This document shows positions 1 through 8,178 of a stretch of 64,000 bases of DNA, piece by piece. The translations under genes and the position numbers were made by a program. The notes beneath the pieces were generated by a model. That model saw only the letters and a program-made list of their open reading frames with translations, had not been told where the DNA came from and did no database searches. The stretch comes from Calidifontibacillus erzurumensis (lineage in GTDB: Bacteria > Bacillota > Bacilli > Bacillales > Bacillaceae_J): positions 1-64,000 of the forward strand of contig NZ_JABTTE010000013.1 in NCBI RefSeq assembly GCF_013303125.1, in the 5' to 3' direction. The number at the start of each line of letters is the position of its first letter. The first letter of the stretch is position 1.

Positions 1-28
1 GAGCCAGGATCAAACTCTCCGAAAAAAA
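1..28 (-). rRNA. rrs: 16S ribosomal RNA, 5' end only
   Basis: The first bases are the reverse complement of the universal 16S 5' motif AGAGTTTGATCCTGGCTC, so the gene reads leftwards out of the window. The mature 5' end is placed near position 28 by analogy with Bacillus 16S; the exact base is uncertain. A typical Bacillus leader with a boxA-like stretch (about 103-124) lies just upstream. The neighbours ygxA, ygzB and perR match the flank of an rRNA operon in B. subtilis. Confidence 0.96.
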
Positions 29-166
29 GTTTGTTGAAAATCCTTACTCAAAATTGACTTGGCCGTTGAATGAAAAATTCAACATTGCCGCACGCTTGAC
101 ATTTTGTTTAGTTTTCAAAGATCATCTATCGTTTCTAGTTTTTTATCGCTGTTCGCGACACTAATT

Positions 167-351
167 ATATTACTACATCACTTCATAGAAGTCAACATTT
201 TTTTAAAAGTTTTTTTGCTTTCTTCTTTCAAACAGCGACCTTCTTAATTTAACATCTTAGAAAGATGTTGTCAACATTTTTTTATTCATCGCTGCTGTCT
301 ATTTTCAGCAGCGACGTTTTTTAATATATCACGGCCATTTTTTAATGTCAA
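167..351 (-). promoter_or_regulatory. Three tandem sigma-A promoters of the rRNA operon
   Basis: Three -35/-10 pairs, each with a 17-base spacer, read towards the 16S gene. The distal one is TTGACA (346-351) with TATATT (323-328). The middle one is TTGACA (269-274) with TAAATT (246-251). The proximal one is TTGACT (190-195) with TAATAT (167-172). Near-consensus -35 boxes in tandem are usual for rrn operons. Similar GTCGCTG-type stretches after the promoters suggest the array grew by duplication. No coding sequence is visible in 1-358. Confidence 0.85.
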
Positions 352-358
352 CATATTT

Positions 359-1222
359 TTATCTCACTTTATATTTTCTTTGATAAACAGCTGACCCTTT
401 GGAATTTTGATCATCGACAGCTACTATATTTTTCAATGCTAAATATTGAAGGAAGAGTTCTAAGTTAGGTGCAAATTCTATTAATCTTTCGTCATTTACT
501 AAGTCTTTTAAAGTCCATTCATCTTTTGACTTCATGATTTCAAGCAAATAACTGCTTCCGATTCGTGTGCGGGAACTCGTTGCAAATCCCAATTCTAAAA
601 ACAAAAGTTGCACTCTCTTTTCAATTGGTTCGTTGCTTTCTGACAATTCCAAATAAAATGTATAAACTTCAGGTTCAAGCTTTTTTACTTGATTCCATAA
701 GCTATTTGCCGGATATAAACCGTGTTCAAGCACCGATAAAGTAGCTAAATGCTGTAAGGCTTGAACCATTAGGGTAAAAGCATCTAAATATTGTTTTCTT
801 TCATAAAATTCTTTTCCCATGGAATAACATTTTATTAAATTGGCAAATTCGATGCAAATCTTCTTTTTTCTTATATTAATCGGTATCTCTTGCAATTTAA
901 TTCTCAATTTTTGAATTGAGTTTTCTTTTTCAAATAAAACTTGACCATTCAATATCCATTGCAAGTAATTGCTATATTTTAAATGTCTGCATAGTTGTTG
1001 TTCACTGACCGTATGAACAGTAATTTTCAATTGATCAACTATGTAATGGTCAATCATGTACGGATTTTTATCAAATTCTAATTCTCTCATTAATACAATT
1101 AAATACACATCTGGCTGTTCTGAACCGAGCCAATTCTTTTTTTCGTTTTCATACAAAAGGATTCCCAGCGTATTTTCATCTGCTGCATTTTCCTCAAGTA
1201 TTGGCCGAAGCCGTTCATCCAT
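359..1222 (-). CDS. ygxA: YgxA-like nucleotidyltransferase-fold protein
   Basis: A 287-residue soluble protein of unknown biochemical role. It matches the position and general look of Bacillus YgxA, annotated as nucleotidyltransferase-like, next to an rRNA operon. I see no classical catalytic motif I would vouch for. The ATG at 1222 is chosen because GGAGG lies 7 bases upstream; the longer frame opens with TTG at 1246 and lacks a ribosome binding site. Its stop lies just beyond the distal rrn promoter. Family assignment rests mainly on synteny with ygzB and perR. Confidence 0.8.
   Translation of the reverse strand: MDERLRPILEENAADENTLGILLYENEKKNWLGSEQPDVYLIVLMRELEFDKNPYMIDHYIVDQLKITVHTVSEQQLCRHLKYSNYLQWILNGQVLFEKENSIQKLRIKLQEIPINIRKKKICIEFANLIKCYSMGKEFYERKQYLDAFTLMVQALQHLATLSVLEHGLYPANSLWNQVKKLEPEVYTFYLELSESNEPIEKRVQLLFLELGFATSSRTRIGSSYLLEIMKSKDEWTLKDLVNDERLIEFAPNLELFLQYLALKNIVAVDDQNSKGSAVYQRKYKVR
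746..774. other. No separate feature: interior of ygxA
   Basis: This interval lies inside ygxA and holds no independent element that I can support; it is listed only to state that the hairpin between ygzB and perR is at 1746-1774, annotated separately. Confidence 0.05.
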
Positions 1223-1383
1223 ATCTATTCCTCCAACAAATTTCAACTTGCATGATTTTATAAATAACTTACATTTATATTTCTACATTAGCAATAAAAT
1301 TTCCTTTTCTGCTGATCGATTTACAAAACTAACTTTTCGACACACGGATATGATATAATGGCAAATTAGGAGGTAATCGTCAA

Positions 1384-1734
1384 ATGGGCTTAAAATATTC
1401 TAGTAAAATTAACAAAATCCGTTCATTCGCACTCCTTCTTATATTTATAGGAGTTGCTGTCATGTATGTTGGCATCATCTTTAAAGCAAACGCTTGGGTA
1501 ATGACTAGTTTTATTATTTTAGGTTTTTTGTTTATTATCGCCAGTACTATTGTTTACTTTTGGATTGGAATGCTCTCAACGAAAACTGTGCAAGTGGTTT
1601 GCCCTTCTTGCCAAAAACCTACAAAAATGCTTGGCCGGGTTGATTTGTGTATGCACTGCAGCGAACCTTTAACATTAGATCGAAGTCTAGAAGGCAAAGA
1701 ATTTGATGAAAAATATAATTCGAAAAGAAAATAA
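1384..1734 (+). CDS. ygzB: YgzB family membrane protein with C-terminal zinc ribbon
   Basis: A 116-residue protein with two hydrophobic segments (about residues 13-30 and 36-60). They are followed by a cytoplasmic CxxC...CxxC module (CPSC and CMHC, about residues 73-92) that looks like a small zinc ribbon. An AGGAGG ribosome binding site precedes the ATG. It is conserved beside perR in Bacillus and its function is unknown. It is convergent with perR, and a shared hairpin terminator lies between them. Confidence 0.85.
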   Translation: MGLKYSSKINKIRSFALLLIFIGVAVMYVGIIFKANAWVMTSFIILGFLFIIASTIVYFWIGMLSTKTVQVVCPSCQKPTKMLGRVDLCMHCSEPLTLDRSLEGKEFDEKYNSKRK

Positions 1735-1745
1735 ACGTAAAAAAA

Positions 1746-1774
1746 GCCGGAACTATATAAACTTATGTTCCGGC
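1746..1774. terminator. Bidirectional terminator between ygzB and perR
   Basis: GCCGGAAC (1746-1753) pairs perfectly with GTTCCGGC (1767-1774). T-rich sequence follows on the plus strand, and a run of T follows on the minus strand (the A-run just before 1746). It can therefore stop both convergent genes. Confidence 0.8.
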
Positions 1775-1842
1775 ATTCTTTTGCACCATCGATTTTAGAA
1801 AAATAAAAAAGGCAATATGCAGGAGACATATTACCGCGGGCA

Positions 1843-2280
1843 TTAATGTTGTTCTTTTTCTTTGCAGTCAGGGCAAGTACCATACACTTCCATACGATGA
1901 TGGCTCACTTGAAATCCAGTTACATGTTCTGCTAGTTTCTCTACTTCGTAAAAACCTGGATAATGGAAATCGACAATCTTGCCACATTTTTCACAGATGA
2001 CATGATAATGGTCTGAAATATTGCAATCAAAACGGCTGGAAGAATCGCCGTATGTCAACTCTCTTACTAAACCTACTTCTTTAAAAACACGTAAGTTATT
2101 ATAAACAGTTGCCACACTCATATTTGGGAACTTTCCTTCAAGCGCTTTGTAAATTTCATCTGCTGTTGGATGTGACATCGATTGAAGCAAATACTCTAAT
2201 ATCGCATGACGTTGCGGTGTAATTCGTACTCCTGAGCCTTTCAACGTTTCCATCGCTTCCTGAATGCGCATTTCTGACAT
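1843..2280 (-). CDS. perR: Peroxide-sensing Fur-family repressor PerR
   Basis: A 145-residue metal-dependent repressor of the peroxide stress regulon. An N-terminal winged helix contains the family phrase [15 protein letters not shown] and [13 protein letters not shown]. The C-terminal dimerisation domain holds the metal-sensing residues in [21 protein letters not shown] structural zinc site is formed by CEKC and a second pair, C-x2-C, near the end. Two starts are possible: ATG 2286, or ATG 2280 with GAGG 9 bases upstream; I use 2280. A PerR box in the promoter indicates autoregulation. Neighbourhood with ygzB and bcp is typical of Bacillus. Confidence 0.95.
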   Translation of the reverse strand: MSEMRIQEAMETLKGSGVRITPQRHAILEYLLQSMSHPTADEIYKALEGKFPNMSVATVYNNLRVFKEVGLVRELTYGDSSSRFDCNISDHYHVICEKCGKIVDFHYPGFYEVEKLAEHVTGFQVSHHRMEVYGTCPDCKEKEQH

Positions 2281-2319
2281 CGTCATGCACCTCACTTCCA
2301 CTTATAAATAATTCTTACT

Positions 2320-2334
2320 TTATAATTGTTATAA
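2320..2334. promoter_or_regulatory. PerR box upstream of perR
   Basis: On the minus strand this reads TTATAACAATTATAA. It matches the Bacillus Per box TTATAATNATTATAA at every defined position but one. A second overlapping TTATAA-type half site follows directly. It lies about 40 bases before the perR start, as expected for autorepression. Confidence 0.8.
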
Positions 2335-2387
2335 TCTTATAAATATTGTACATTTGTTTCCTCAATATTGTCAACATTAATATATAT

Positions 2388-2418
2388 AAAAGCGCATAAG
2401 CAATGCTTAAACGCTTTT
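2388..2418 (-). terminator. Terminator after cobalamin adenosyltransferase gene
   Basis: AAAAGCG (2388-2394) pairs with CGCTTTT (2412-2418), with an inner AGC/GCT pair. It lies between the end of the adenosyltransferase gene (2446) and the perR promoter. The flanking sequence is A/T-rich on both sides. Confidence 0.6.
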
Positions 2419-2445
2419 ATTTTTATTATTTGTCAAAGATGGTCA

Positions 2446-2994
2446 TTATTGGTGGAGTTCTCTTTCTGTTTCATTCAAATTAAAATTAATATAACGCGCT
2501 GCGACAAATAAGAAATCTGATAAACGATTTAAATAAGATAAAACATACGGATTGATATTTTCACCTATTGCAATTGTTTTTCTTTCAGCTCTACGAATCA
2601 TTGTTCTAGCAACATGTAAAGAGGCACCAGCTTGATGTCCGCCTGGCAAAATAAAGTTTTTGAGCGGGGGTATTTTTTCATCCCACTTATCAATGATTTG
2701 TTCTAATTCGGTTATTTGATCAGCTGTAACAGTCCATTTTACTTCTTTTCCTGCAGGGGTTGAAATTTCAGCACCTACATGAAAGAGGCTTGTTTGAACT
2801 TTATGAAAGATAGCGAGAACTTCTTCTTTACCTTCGAATGTTTCATTTTTTAAAAAGCTTAAAGCAAGACCGATCATCGAATTTGCTTCATCAACTGTTC
2901 CGTACGCTTCCACCCGCGGATCGGTTTTTGAAACTCTTTCGCCGTATACTAACGACGTCATTCCTTTATCTCCTGATTTTGTATAAATTTTCAA
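2446..2994 (-). CDS. yvqK: Cob(I)alamin adenosyltransferase, PduO type
   Basis: A 182-residue ATP:cob(I)alamin adenosyltransferase, which makes adenosylcobalamin. Family motifs are visible: the N-terminal TKSGDKGMTSL (ATP-binding region), RRAERKT near residue 135 and YLNRLSDFLFVAAR near the C-terminus. Length is normal for the trimeric PduO family. It begins two bases after the stop of the upstream 2-hydroxyacid dehydrogenase gene, so the two are probably cotranscribed. I find no cobalamin riboswitch in front of the pair. No B12-dependent enzyme is recognisable in this window, including the microcompartment operon. Confidence 0.93.
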   Translation of the reverse strand: MKIYTKSGDKGMTSLVYGERVSKTDPRVEAYGTVDEANSMIGLALSFLKNETFEGKEEVLAIFHKVQTSLFHVGAEISTPAGKEVKWTVTADQITELEQIIDKWDEKIPPLKNFILPGGHQAGASLHVARTMIRRAERKTIAIGENINPYVLSYLNRLSDFLFVAARYINFNLNETERELHQ

Positions 2995-2996
2995 TA

Positions 2997-3950
2997 TTAG
3001 TACCCCCTGTCTAAATCAATTACATTTTTTAAATTATTATTATTTCCGGACAAATAATTTATTAAATTATGTTCAAAAATTTGAAATGCACGTTGTTGGT
3101 ATAAAGCGGAAAGCCCTGATATATGCGGAGTAACCGTTACGTTTTCCATTTTCCAAAACGGATGTCCTTCTGGAAGCGGTTCCGATTCGAATACATCCAA
3201 TACTGCATGGGCAATTTCGCCATCTTCCAAGACTTTCAATAAAACGCTTTCTTCTACGATGTCGCCGCGGCCAATATTGATGAAAACACACTCATTTTTC
3301 ATCATTTTAAAATGATTTTCTTTTAATAAATGATATGTTTCTTTTGTACTAGGTAATACTGAAACGACGAAATCCGCTTGTACCAACGCCTGTTCAAGAT
3401 CTTGAACCGAATAAATTTCATCCATGTAATCAGCGTTTTGTCCGCTGCGATTTACGCCGATCGTTTTCATATTAAAAGCTTTGGCAACTCTAGCAATTTC
3501 ACAGCCAATAGCTCCAGCTCCTAGAATAGTAATTGTTTTTCCAGCCAACTCAACCAATCGAATGGTTCGATCCCATACCTCATTTTTTTCATTTTCAATT
3601 AATTGTTTCATTTTTTTCGTCACTTGCATGATCATGGCGAATGTATATTCAGCCATTGGCACCTTATGTATACCACGCGCATTTGTAATTAATATATTCC
3701 TTTTCTTTAAAGCTTCAAACGGCAGCTTTTCTATTCCTGCTGATAACACCATGATCCATTTTAACCGCTTGGCTCTTTCTAATATTTCTTCATTTAAATC
3801 GCCGCCATATGTGACTAATATATCAGCATTTTCTATATCCGCCTTTGCCTCTTCCATCGTTGGATGAAAGAAAAAATGCACTTCTGGAAATTTTTCTTGA
3901 AGTTCTTTTTGAATGGCAGATTTAACTCTTAATGATGTGATAATATTCAA
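2997..3950 (-). CDS. D-isomer-specific 2-hydroxyacid dehydrogenase family protein
   Basis: A 317-residue NAD(P)-dependent oxidoreductase. The Rossmann fingerprint GAGAIGCEIARVAKAF lies at about residues 143-158. The catalytic Arg-Glu-His triad is visible in INIGRGDIVEE, DVFESEPLP and TPHISG. The true substrate cannot be told from sequence; 2-keto acid reduction is the family role. The start is TTG at 3950, with GAGGTG 7 bases upstream. It is tightly followed by the cobalamin adenosyltransferase gene. Its leader contains a structured region with a terminator (4021-4180), so expression may be controlled by attenuation. Confidence 0.88.
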   Translation of the reverse strand: MNIITSLRVKSAIQKELQEKFPEVHFFFHPTMEEAKADIENADILVTYGGDLNEEILERAKRLKWIMVLSAGIEKLPFEALKKRNILITNARGIHKVPMAEYTFAMIMQVTKKMKQLIENEKNEVWDRTIRLVELAGKTITILGAGAIGCEIARVAKAFNMKTIGVNRSGQNADYMDEIYSVQDLEQALVQADFVVSVLPSTKETYHLLKENHFKMMKNECVFINIGRGDIVEESVLLKVLEDGEIAHAVLDVFESEPLPEGHPFWKMENVTVTPHISGLSALYQQRAFQIFEHNLINYLSGNNNNLKNVIDLDRGY

Positions 3951-4020
3951 TTCATTTCACCTCTTTTATTATTATATATAATTTTCGACAATTTTCTTTA
4001 TTTAGAATATTTTTTTATAA

Positions 4021-4180
4021 AAAAATACGGGACGGACCGGTCCCGTATAAAAATGCTATCATCTGAGGAGGTATGCCCTACACTTACAACATACGAACGA
4101 GTAGCACTGTTTGTATAGGTCATCGCCTGTATCGAATGAAAATAGGCTCTTGGTCAATTCTCTAGATCGACCGTATACGA
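4021..4180 (-). ncRNA. Candidate structured RNA (leader or 3' UTR) ending in a terminator
   Basis: The 240 bases between bcp and the 2-hydroxyacid dehydrogenase gene hold nested complementary segments in the minus-strand transcript. GTATA-C-GGTC (4169-4178) pairs with GACCTATAC (4113-4121), enclosing GCCT/AGGC (4144-4147 with 4125-4128). TGCTA (4102-4106) pairs with TAGCA (4054-4058), enclosing GTATG/CATAC (4090-4094 with 4071-4075). A strong terminator hairpin follows: 4026-4033 pairs with 4040-4047, with seven T after it on the minus strand. It matches no riboswitch core I know. It may be a regulatory leader, a small RNA, or only the bcp 3' UTR. Confidence 0.4.
4026..4047 (-). terminator. 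Intrinsic terminator upstream of the 2-hydroxyacid dehydrogenase gene
   Basis: TACGGGAC (4026-4033) pairs perfectly with GTCCCGTA (4040-4047), and a T-run follows on the minus strand. It ends bcp transcripts or acts as the attenuator of the structured leader. Confidence 0.8.
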
Positions 4181-4193
4181 ATTTTCTATCTAT

Positions 4194-4664
4194 TTACGAT
4201 AAGTTTTCCTTAATATATTCAAGCGCTTCTTCTACATGACCTTTTACTTTTACTTTACGCCATTCTTTTACGAGCGTACCTTCTTTATCAATAATGAACG
4301 TTGAGCGCTCAATGCCCATATATTCTTTTCCGAAATTTTTCTTTAACGTCCAAACGCCATAAGCTTCTGCCGCTTTATGCTCTTCATCTGCTAAAAGCAA
4401 AAATGGCAAATCATATTTTTCAATAAATTTTGCATGGCGATCTAAAGGATCTGGGCTAACTCCAAGGATAACAGCATTTAACTCTGCAAAACTTTCATGC
4501 TTGTCCCGAAAATCGCAAGCCTCAGTCGTACAACCAGGTGTCATATCTTTCGGATAAAAATACAAAACAACATGTTTCCCACGAAAGTCAGATAATTTCA
4601 CTGTTTCTCCATTCGATGCCGGCAATTCAAAATCCGGTGCTTTACTTCCAATTTCAACTGTCAA
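4194..4664 (-). CDS. bcp: Thioredoxin-dependent peroxiredoxin Bcp
   Basis: A 156-residue AhpC/TSA-family peroxiredoxin that reduces hydroperoxides using thioredoxin. The peroxidatic cysteine lies in DMTPGCTTEACDFRD. The second cysteine five residues later is the resolving Cys expected for 2-Cys Bcp proteins. The start is ATG with a GGAGG-type site. In B. subtilis the orthologue (ygaF) also lies close to perR, consistent with a peroxide stress role; no Per box is obvious directly upstream here. Confidence 0.93.
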   Translation of the reverse strand: MTVEIGSKAPDFELPASNGETVKLSDFRGKHVVLYFYPKDMTPGCTTEACDFRDKHESFAELNAVILGVSPDPLDRHAKFIEKYDLPFLLLADEEHKAAEAYGVWTLKKNFGKEYMGIERSTFIIDKEGTLVKEWRKVKVKGHVEEALEYIKENLS

Positions 4665-4728
4665 ATTGTAACACCTCCATTATTTGTTATTTAATAGATT
4701 AACGAATTGCTCCTTTAATTACAAATGA

Positions 4729-5160
4729 TTAACCTCTTTCTTTAAAAAAAGAGCCTTCAAAATAAATAACAGATCTTACAACAAAGGCTGCTGGCAACAA
4801 ATAACCAATTAACGCTTCAACAACAGCAAACCACCGGCCAATGCCAATCGGAACAATATCGCCATAACCTAAAGAAAATAAAGTGACGGCACTGAAATAA
4901 ATGCACGTGCCTAATATATGGAAAAATGGTGGTTCTATCTCCTGTCCCGATTCTAAGATGATTGAATAGCCTGCCATTTCTATAAATGTGTAAATAAAAC
5001 CAAAACCGATTAGCAAAATAACATATGTAATAATAAGAGCAACGAAATATTCAATGGACAAAAAATGTTTCTGGTTTCTTCCAAAACGGTCGCTTAGCCA
5101 AAGCCATTCTAGGCTTTTATAAATAATGCAAAGTAATGAACCTATACTAACCAAAAGCAT
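4729..5160 (-). CDS. Two-transmembrane potassium-channel-like protein
   Basis: A 143-residue membrane protein with several hydrophobic segments and a selectivity-filter motif SLGYGDIVP (about residues 98-106), a variant of the classical TVGYGD filter. Membrane segments before and after the filter fit the ion_trans_2 pore module; no RCK/TrkA domain is attached. The ATG at 5160 has GGTGGAG 6 bases upstream; the longer frame starts with GTG at 5172 inside that site. It is transcribed away from the ABC-2 exporter genes, with about 120 bases between them. Confidence 0.8.
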   Translation of the reverse strand: MLLVSIGSLLCIIYKSLEWLWLSDRFGRNQKHFLSIEYFVALIITYVILLIGFGFIYTFIEMAGYSIILESGQEIEPPFFHILGTCIYFSAVTLFSLGYGDIVPIGIGRWFAVVEALIGYLLPAAFVVRSVIYFEGSFFKERG

Positions 5161-5281
5161 TTCTATCTCCACCTGCCTTCATTGCTTGATATATTCATAT
5201 GAAAGACAGGCAGTGAAAAGAATAAAAATGTGTCCATTCACTATTGCCAGGCTAAGACTGCTTCATGAAATTGCTTTTGCC

Positions 5282-6070
5282 CTAATTTCCTGCCCCTCGA
5301 TATCTCCGGACTCCTTTATTCCAAATCCAAACAGACAACATGAAAAAGACGATTCCCATTACCGGGGTTAAAAAGGCATAGCCATACCATTCTGTCCGAC
5401 CTAGAAAATACGCGGAAGGATAAACGCCAACAAAAGCAAACGGCAAAACCCAAGTTAAAATAAAACGAATGATCCGGTTATAAATATCAACAGGATAACG
5501 GCCGTAATTTCCGATATTATAAACCATCGGCATAATGTCCGTACGTGCATCTGACCAGAAACCGATGCTCGCAAGCATAATAAGAATGCCGCCATAAATG
5601 AGCATCCCACCAATAACCATGACAACAAATATAAACGGATCGTACCAATGAAGTTGTAAATCTAAAGATCTTCCGGCATAAATCATGATGACAAAACCAG
5701 TTATAACACCAAATAAAGATTCTACTTCAATTCGTTCAAGCAAAACTTGATACAAGCTATGAAGCGGCCTTGTTAAAATCCGATCCATTTCACCTTTCAC
5801 AATATAACGTTCATTGAAATCCCAAATATTGAAAAAAGCTGAGAAAAGCGAATAAGGAACGAGGAAAAAACCGTAAATAAAAATGATTTCATCCCTGCTC
5901 CAGCCGCTTAAAACTTGAGTATGGCCAAAAACAACGAGAATAAAAGTTAAATTAACAGCTTGATATAACAAATCGGATACTATTTCAACTAGAGAATCTG
6001 TCCTGTACTCCAATCTTGTTTTCATATATTGGCTCAAATATTGGAAAAACATCGAAACATAAAACTTCAT
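5282..6070 (-). CDS. ABC-2 type exporter, permease subunit 2
   Basis: A 262-residue integral membrane protein with about six hydrophobic segments. It resembles the second permease (DUF990-type) of ABC-2 exporters that pair with a daunorubicin-resistance-like ATPase. The start is ATG 6070, preceded by GGGGG and 4 bases after the stop of the preceding permease gene, which indicates translational coupling. It ends a three-gene operon (ATPase, permease, permease). The substrate is unknown. No adjacent biosynthetic gene points to an antibiotic. Confidence 0.85.
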   Translation of the reverse strand: MKFYVSMFFQYLSQYMKTRLEYRTDSLVEIVSDLLYQAVNLTFILVVFGHTQVLSGWSRDEIIFIYGFFLVPYSLFSAFFNIWDFNERYIVKGEMDRILTRPLHSLYQVLLERIEVESLFGVITGFVIMIYAGRSLDLQLHWYDPFIFVVMVIGGMLIYGGILIMLASIGFWSDARTDIMPMVYNIGNYGRYPVDIYNRIIRFILTWVLPFAFVGVYPSAYFLGRTEWYGYAFLTPVMGIVFFMLSVWIWNKGVRRYRGAGN

Positions 6071-6074
6071 CTTT

Positions 6075-6866
6075 TTAGCCCCCCTGCACGACGAGCTTTC
6101 TTCTAGCAAAGATCCATAAAACTTGAATTGGAATGACTAGTAAAACCGCCCAAATCAGTTGGAATAAAAGTGCTTGAAACATGGCATGTCCTTGCAGCCC
6201 TTCTGTAAAAATCATGCTAGGAATATAGCTGATCGCTTGGAATGGAAAAAACATCATGATTTGCTGGACTGCTTGAGGGAAAAAGCTAATCGGCAAAATT
6301 AAGCCGGAAAACAAATCGATTAACACTCTTTTTGCCCTCAATAAACCTTCAATATTGTAAAAGAAGAATGTCATGATTCCTGCCAACAAATTGAGTTCGG
6401 AATTCACTACAAAACTTAAAATCGTAGAAATTCCAAAATAGAACCAGGTAGTTAAGCTGCTTGAAAATTCAAGCGGGAAAATAAAACTAATCAAAACCAT
6501 CCCCGGTAAAGAGAAAAACAATAAACGGAAAAGACCTTCTCCAAGTCCTGCCATCATCTTCATCGTTAAATAGTTATACGGACGAATTAATTCCACAGCC
6601 ACTTTTCCATCTTTAACCTCTAGAGCAATTTCGCGGTCAATATTATTAAAATAAAAAGCTCGGGCCATCCAACCAATGGCAATATACGTCACCATTTGCG
6701 AAACCGCTAATCCTTCAATTTCCTGTTTGTCACCATAAATTGCCTTCCACAAAAAATAATAAGCACCAATATTGATGCTGTAGTTAAGAATACCGCTATA
6801 ATAATTCGTCCGGTAAGCTAACATCATTAAAAAACGAATTCGTATCATCTCTATATATTTGGACAT
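6075..6866 (-). CDS. ABC-2 type exporter, permease subunit 1
   Basis: A 263-residue membrane protein with about six hydrophobic segments. The N-terminus resembles the first permease of ABC-2 exporters (short cytoplasmic tail, then AYRTNYYSG). It sits between the ATPase gene (41-base gap) and the second permease. The operon arrangement and similar lengths of the two permeases indicate a heterodimeric membrane domain energised by the product of 6908-7927. The transported molecule cannot be inferred. Confidence 0.85.
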   Translation of the reverse strand: MSKYIEMIRIRFLMMLAYRTNYYSGILNYSINIGAYYFLWKAIYGDKQEIEGLAVSQMVTYIAIGWMARAFYFNNIDREIALEVKDGKVAVELIRPYNYLTMKMMAGLGEGLFRLLFFSLPGMVLISFIFPLEFSSSLTTWFYFGISTILSFVVNSELNLLAGIMTFFFYNIEGLLRAKRVLIDLFSGLILPISFFPQAVQQIMMFFPFQAISYIPSMIFTEGLQGHAMFQALLFQLIWAVLLVIPIQVLWIFARRKLVVQGG

Positions 6867-6907
6867 CTATCACACCCACCTACAGGCCTCCTTAAGGCCA
6901 TTTCTCC

Positions 6908-7927
6908 TTAAACAGCAGGATCTTTCAATCCTCGTTCATAAATATTGCGAACAATTTCTTCCGTTGATATTTCTTTCATTTTCATATCGCTAATTTGACT
7001 TGCGGCAACAACTCTCGTAATAACTGCTGAAACAACATCATCTTCATTGTTGACATTTGCAATCCAGCAATTTGCTTCTTCCCCTTTTTGCCATTCTACT
7101 GGAAGGTCTCTTGTTAATTTCTCCAACTCGTTTTGTTTTGTTGGATAAACAAATTGGAACTGTATTTGCTTGCCGTCACCCCAATTGGAATGAAGATCTG
7201 TTAAACTACCGTCATAAATGATTTTCCCTTCATCAAGAATGACAACGCGCTCGCATAATGCTTCAATATCCGATAAATCATGGGTAGTTAATAAAATTGT
7301 CGTATTGAATTTTTCATTGATCTCCTTTAAAAATTCCCTAATTTTTAGTTTTACTAAAACATCTAAACCGATCGTTGGTTCATCTAAAAACAAAAGTGGC
7401 GGATTATGGATTAACGCTGCTGCCAATTCACAGCGCATTCGTTGACCAAGCGAAAGTTTTCGAACAGGTTTGTCCAAAAGCGGCTCGATATCCAGTGTAG
7501 AAATGACATGGCCCATATGTTCTTCATAATCCCGATCTGAAACTTTATACACTTTTTTTAACAAACGAAATGATTCTTGAACAGCGATATCCCACCAAAG
7601 TTGCGAACGTTGACCAAACACAACACCGATCGTTCGTGTAAATCGTTCCCGTTCTCTATGTGGATTCAATCCATTGACTAAAACTTTACCGGACGTCGGT
7701 TCAAGAATACCGGTTAACATTTTAATCGTTGTTGATTTACCAGCTCCGTTTTCACCAATATAGCCGACCATTTCGCCAGGTTTTACTTTTAGTGAAATAT
7801 TATCAACCGCTGTAATGATTTTATATTGCCGATTGAATAAGTCGCGGAAAGCGCCTTTCAACCCGCCCCTGCTTGAATAGGATTTAAACTCTTTACGCAA
7901 ATTTTCGACATCGATAATATAGTCCAT
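6908..7927 (-). CDS. ABC-2 type exporter, ATP-binding protein
   Basis: A 339-residue ABC ATPase. Walker A is GENGAGKS (about residues 58-65), the signature is LSLGQRMRCE and Walker B is LLFLDEPTIGLD, followed by the switch histidine in TTHDL. A C-terminal extension of about 100 residues is typical of DrrA/NatA-like exporters. It is the first gene of the exporter operon. The motifs are complete, so the enzyme should be active. Confidence 0.92.
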   Translation of the reverse strand: MDYIIDVENLRKEFKSYSSRGGLKGAFRDLFNRQYKIITAVDNISLKVKPGEMVGYIGENGAGKSTTIKMLTGILEPTSGKVLVNGLNPHRERERFTRTIGVVFGQRSQLWWDIAVQESFRLLKKVYKVSDRDYEEHMGHVISTLDIEPLLDKPVRKLSLGQRMRCELAAALIHNPPLLFLDEPTIGLDVLVKLKIREFLKEINEKFNTTILLTTHDLSDIEALCERVVILDEGKIIYDGSLTDLHSNWGDGKQIQFQFVYPTKQNELEKLTRDLPVEWQKGEEANCWIANVNNEDDVVSAVITRVVAASQISDMKMKEISTEEIVRNIYERGLKDPAV

Positions 7928-8178
7928 GAACTTCCCCCCAAAGAAAAATAAATTCCTCTTCCGCTCTTATTCATTTTGCTAACAATGAGTTTATCGAATT
8001 GTTAAACTGCACACAAATTTCTTGCTTTAAAATACTCGATAATTTTTTCGAAAAAATAAAAAAAGAATGTCGATTTTTTGTTGATCTTTTTACATTTTTT
8101 TAAAATGTTTTTGGTTGAATCTTAACTGTATTCGATGTATAGTACCATTTATGTATGATGACTAAGAAAGGATTATAG

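Noticed and set aside
746..774. Interval listed as an empty 'other' feature
   Set aside because: It is simply part of ygxA; the hairpin with the same last three digits is at 1746-1774. It should be ignored.
2446..3950. Cobalamin riboswitch in front of the adenosyltransferase pair
   Set aside because: No B12-box-like sequence could be found in the 3951-4193 leader.
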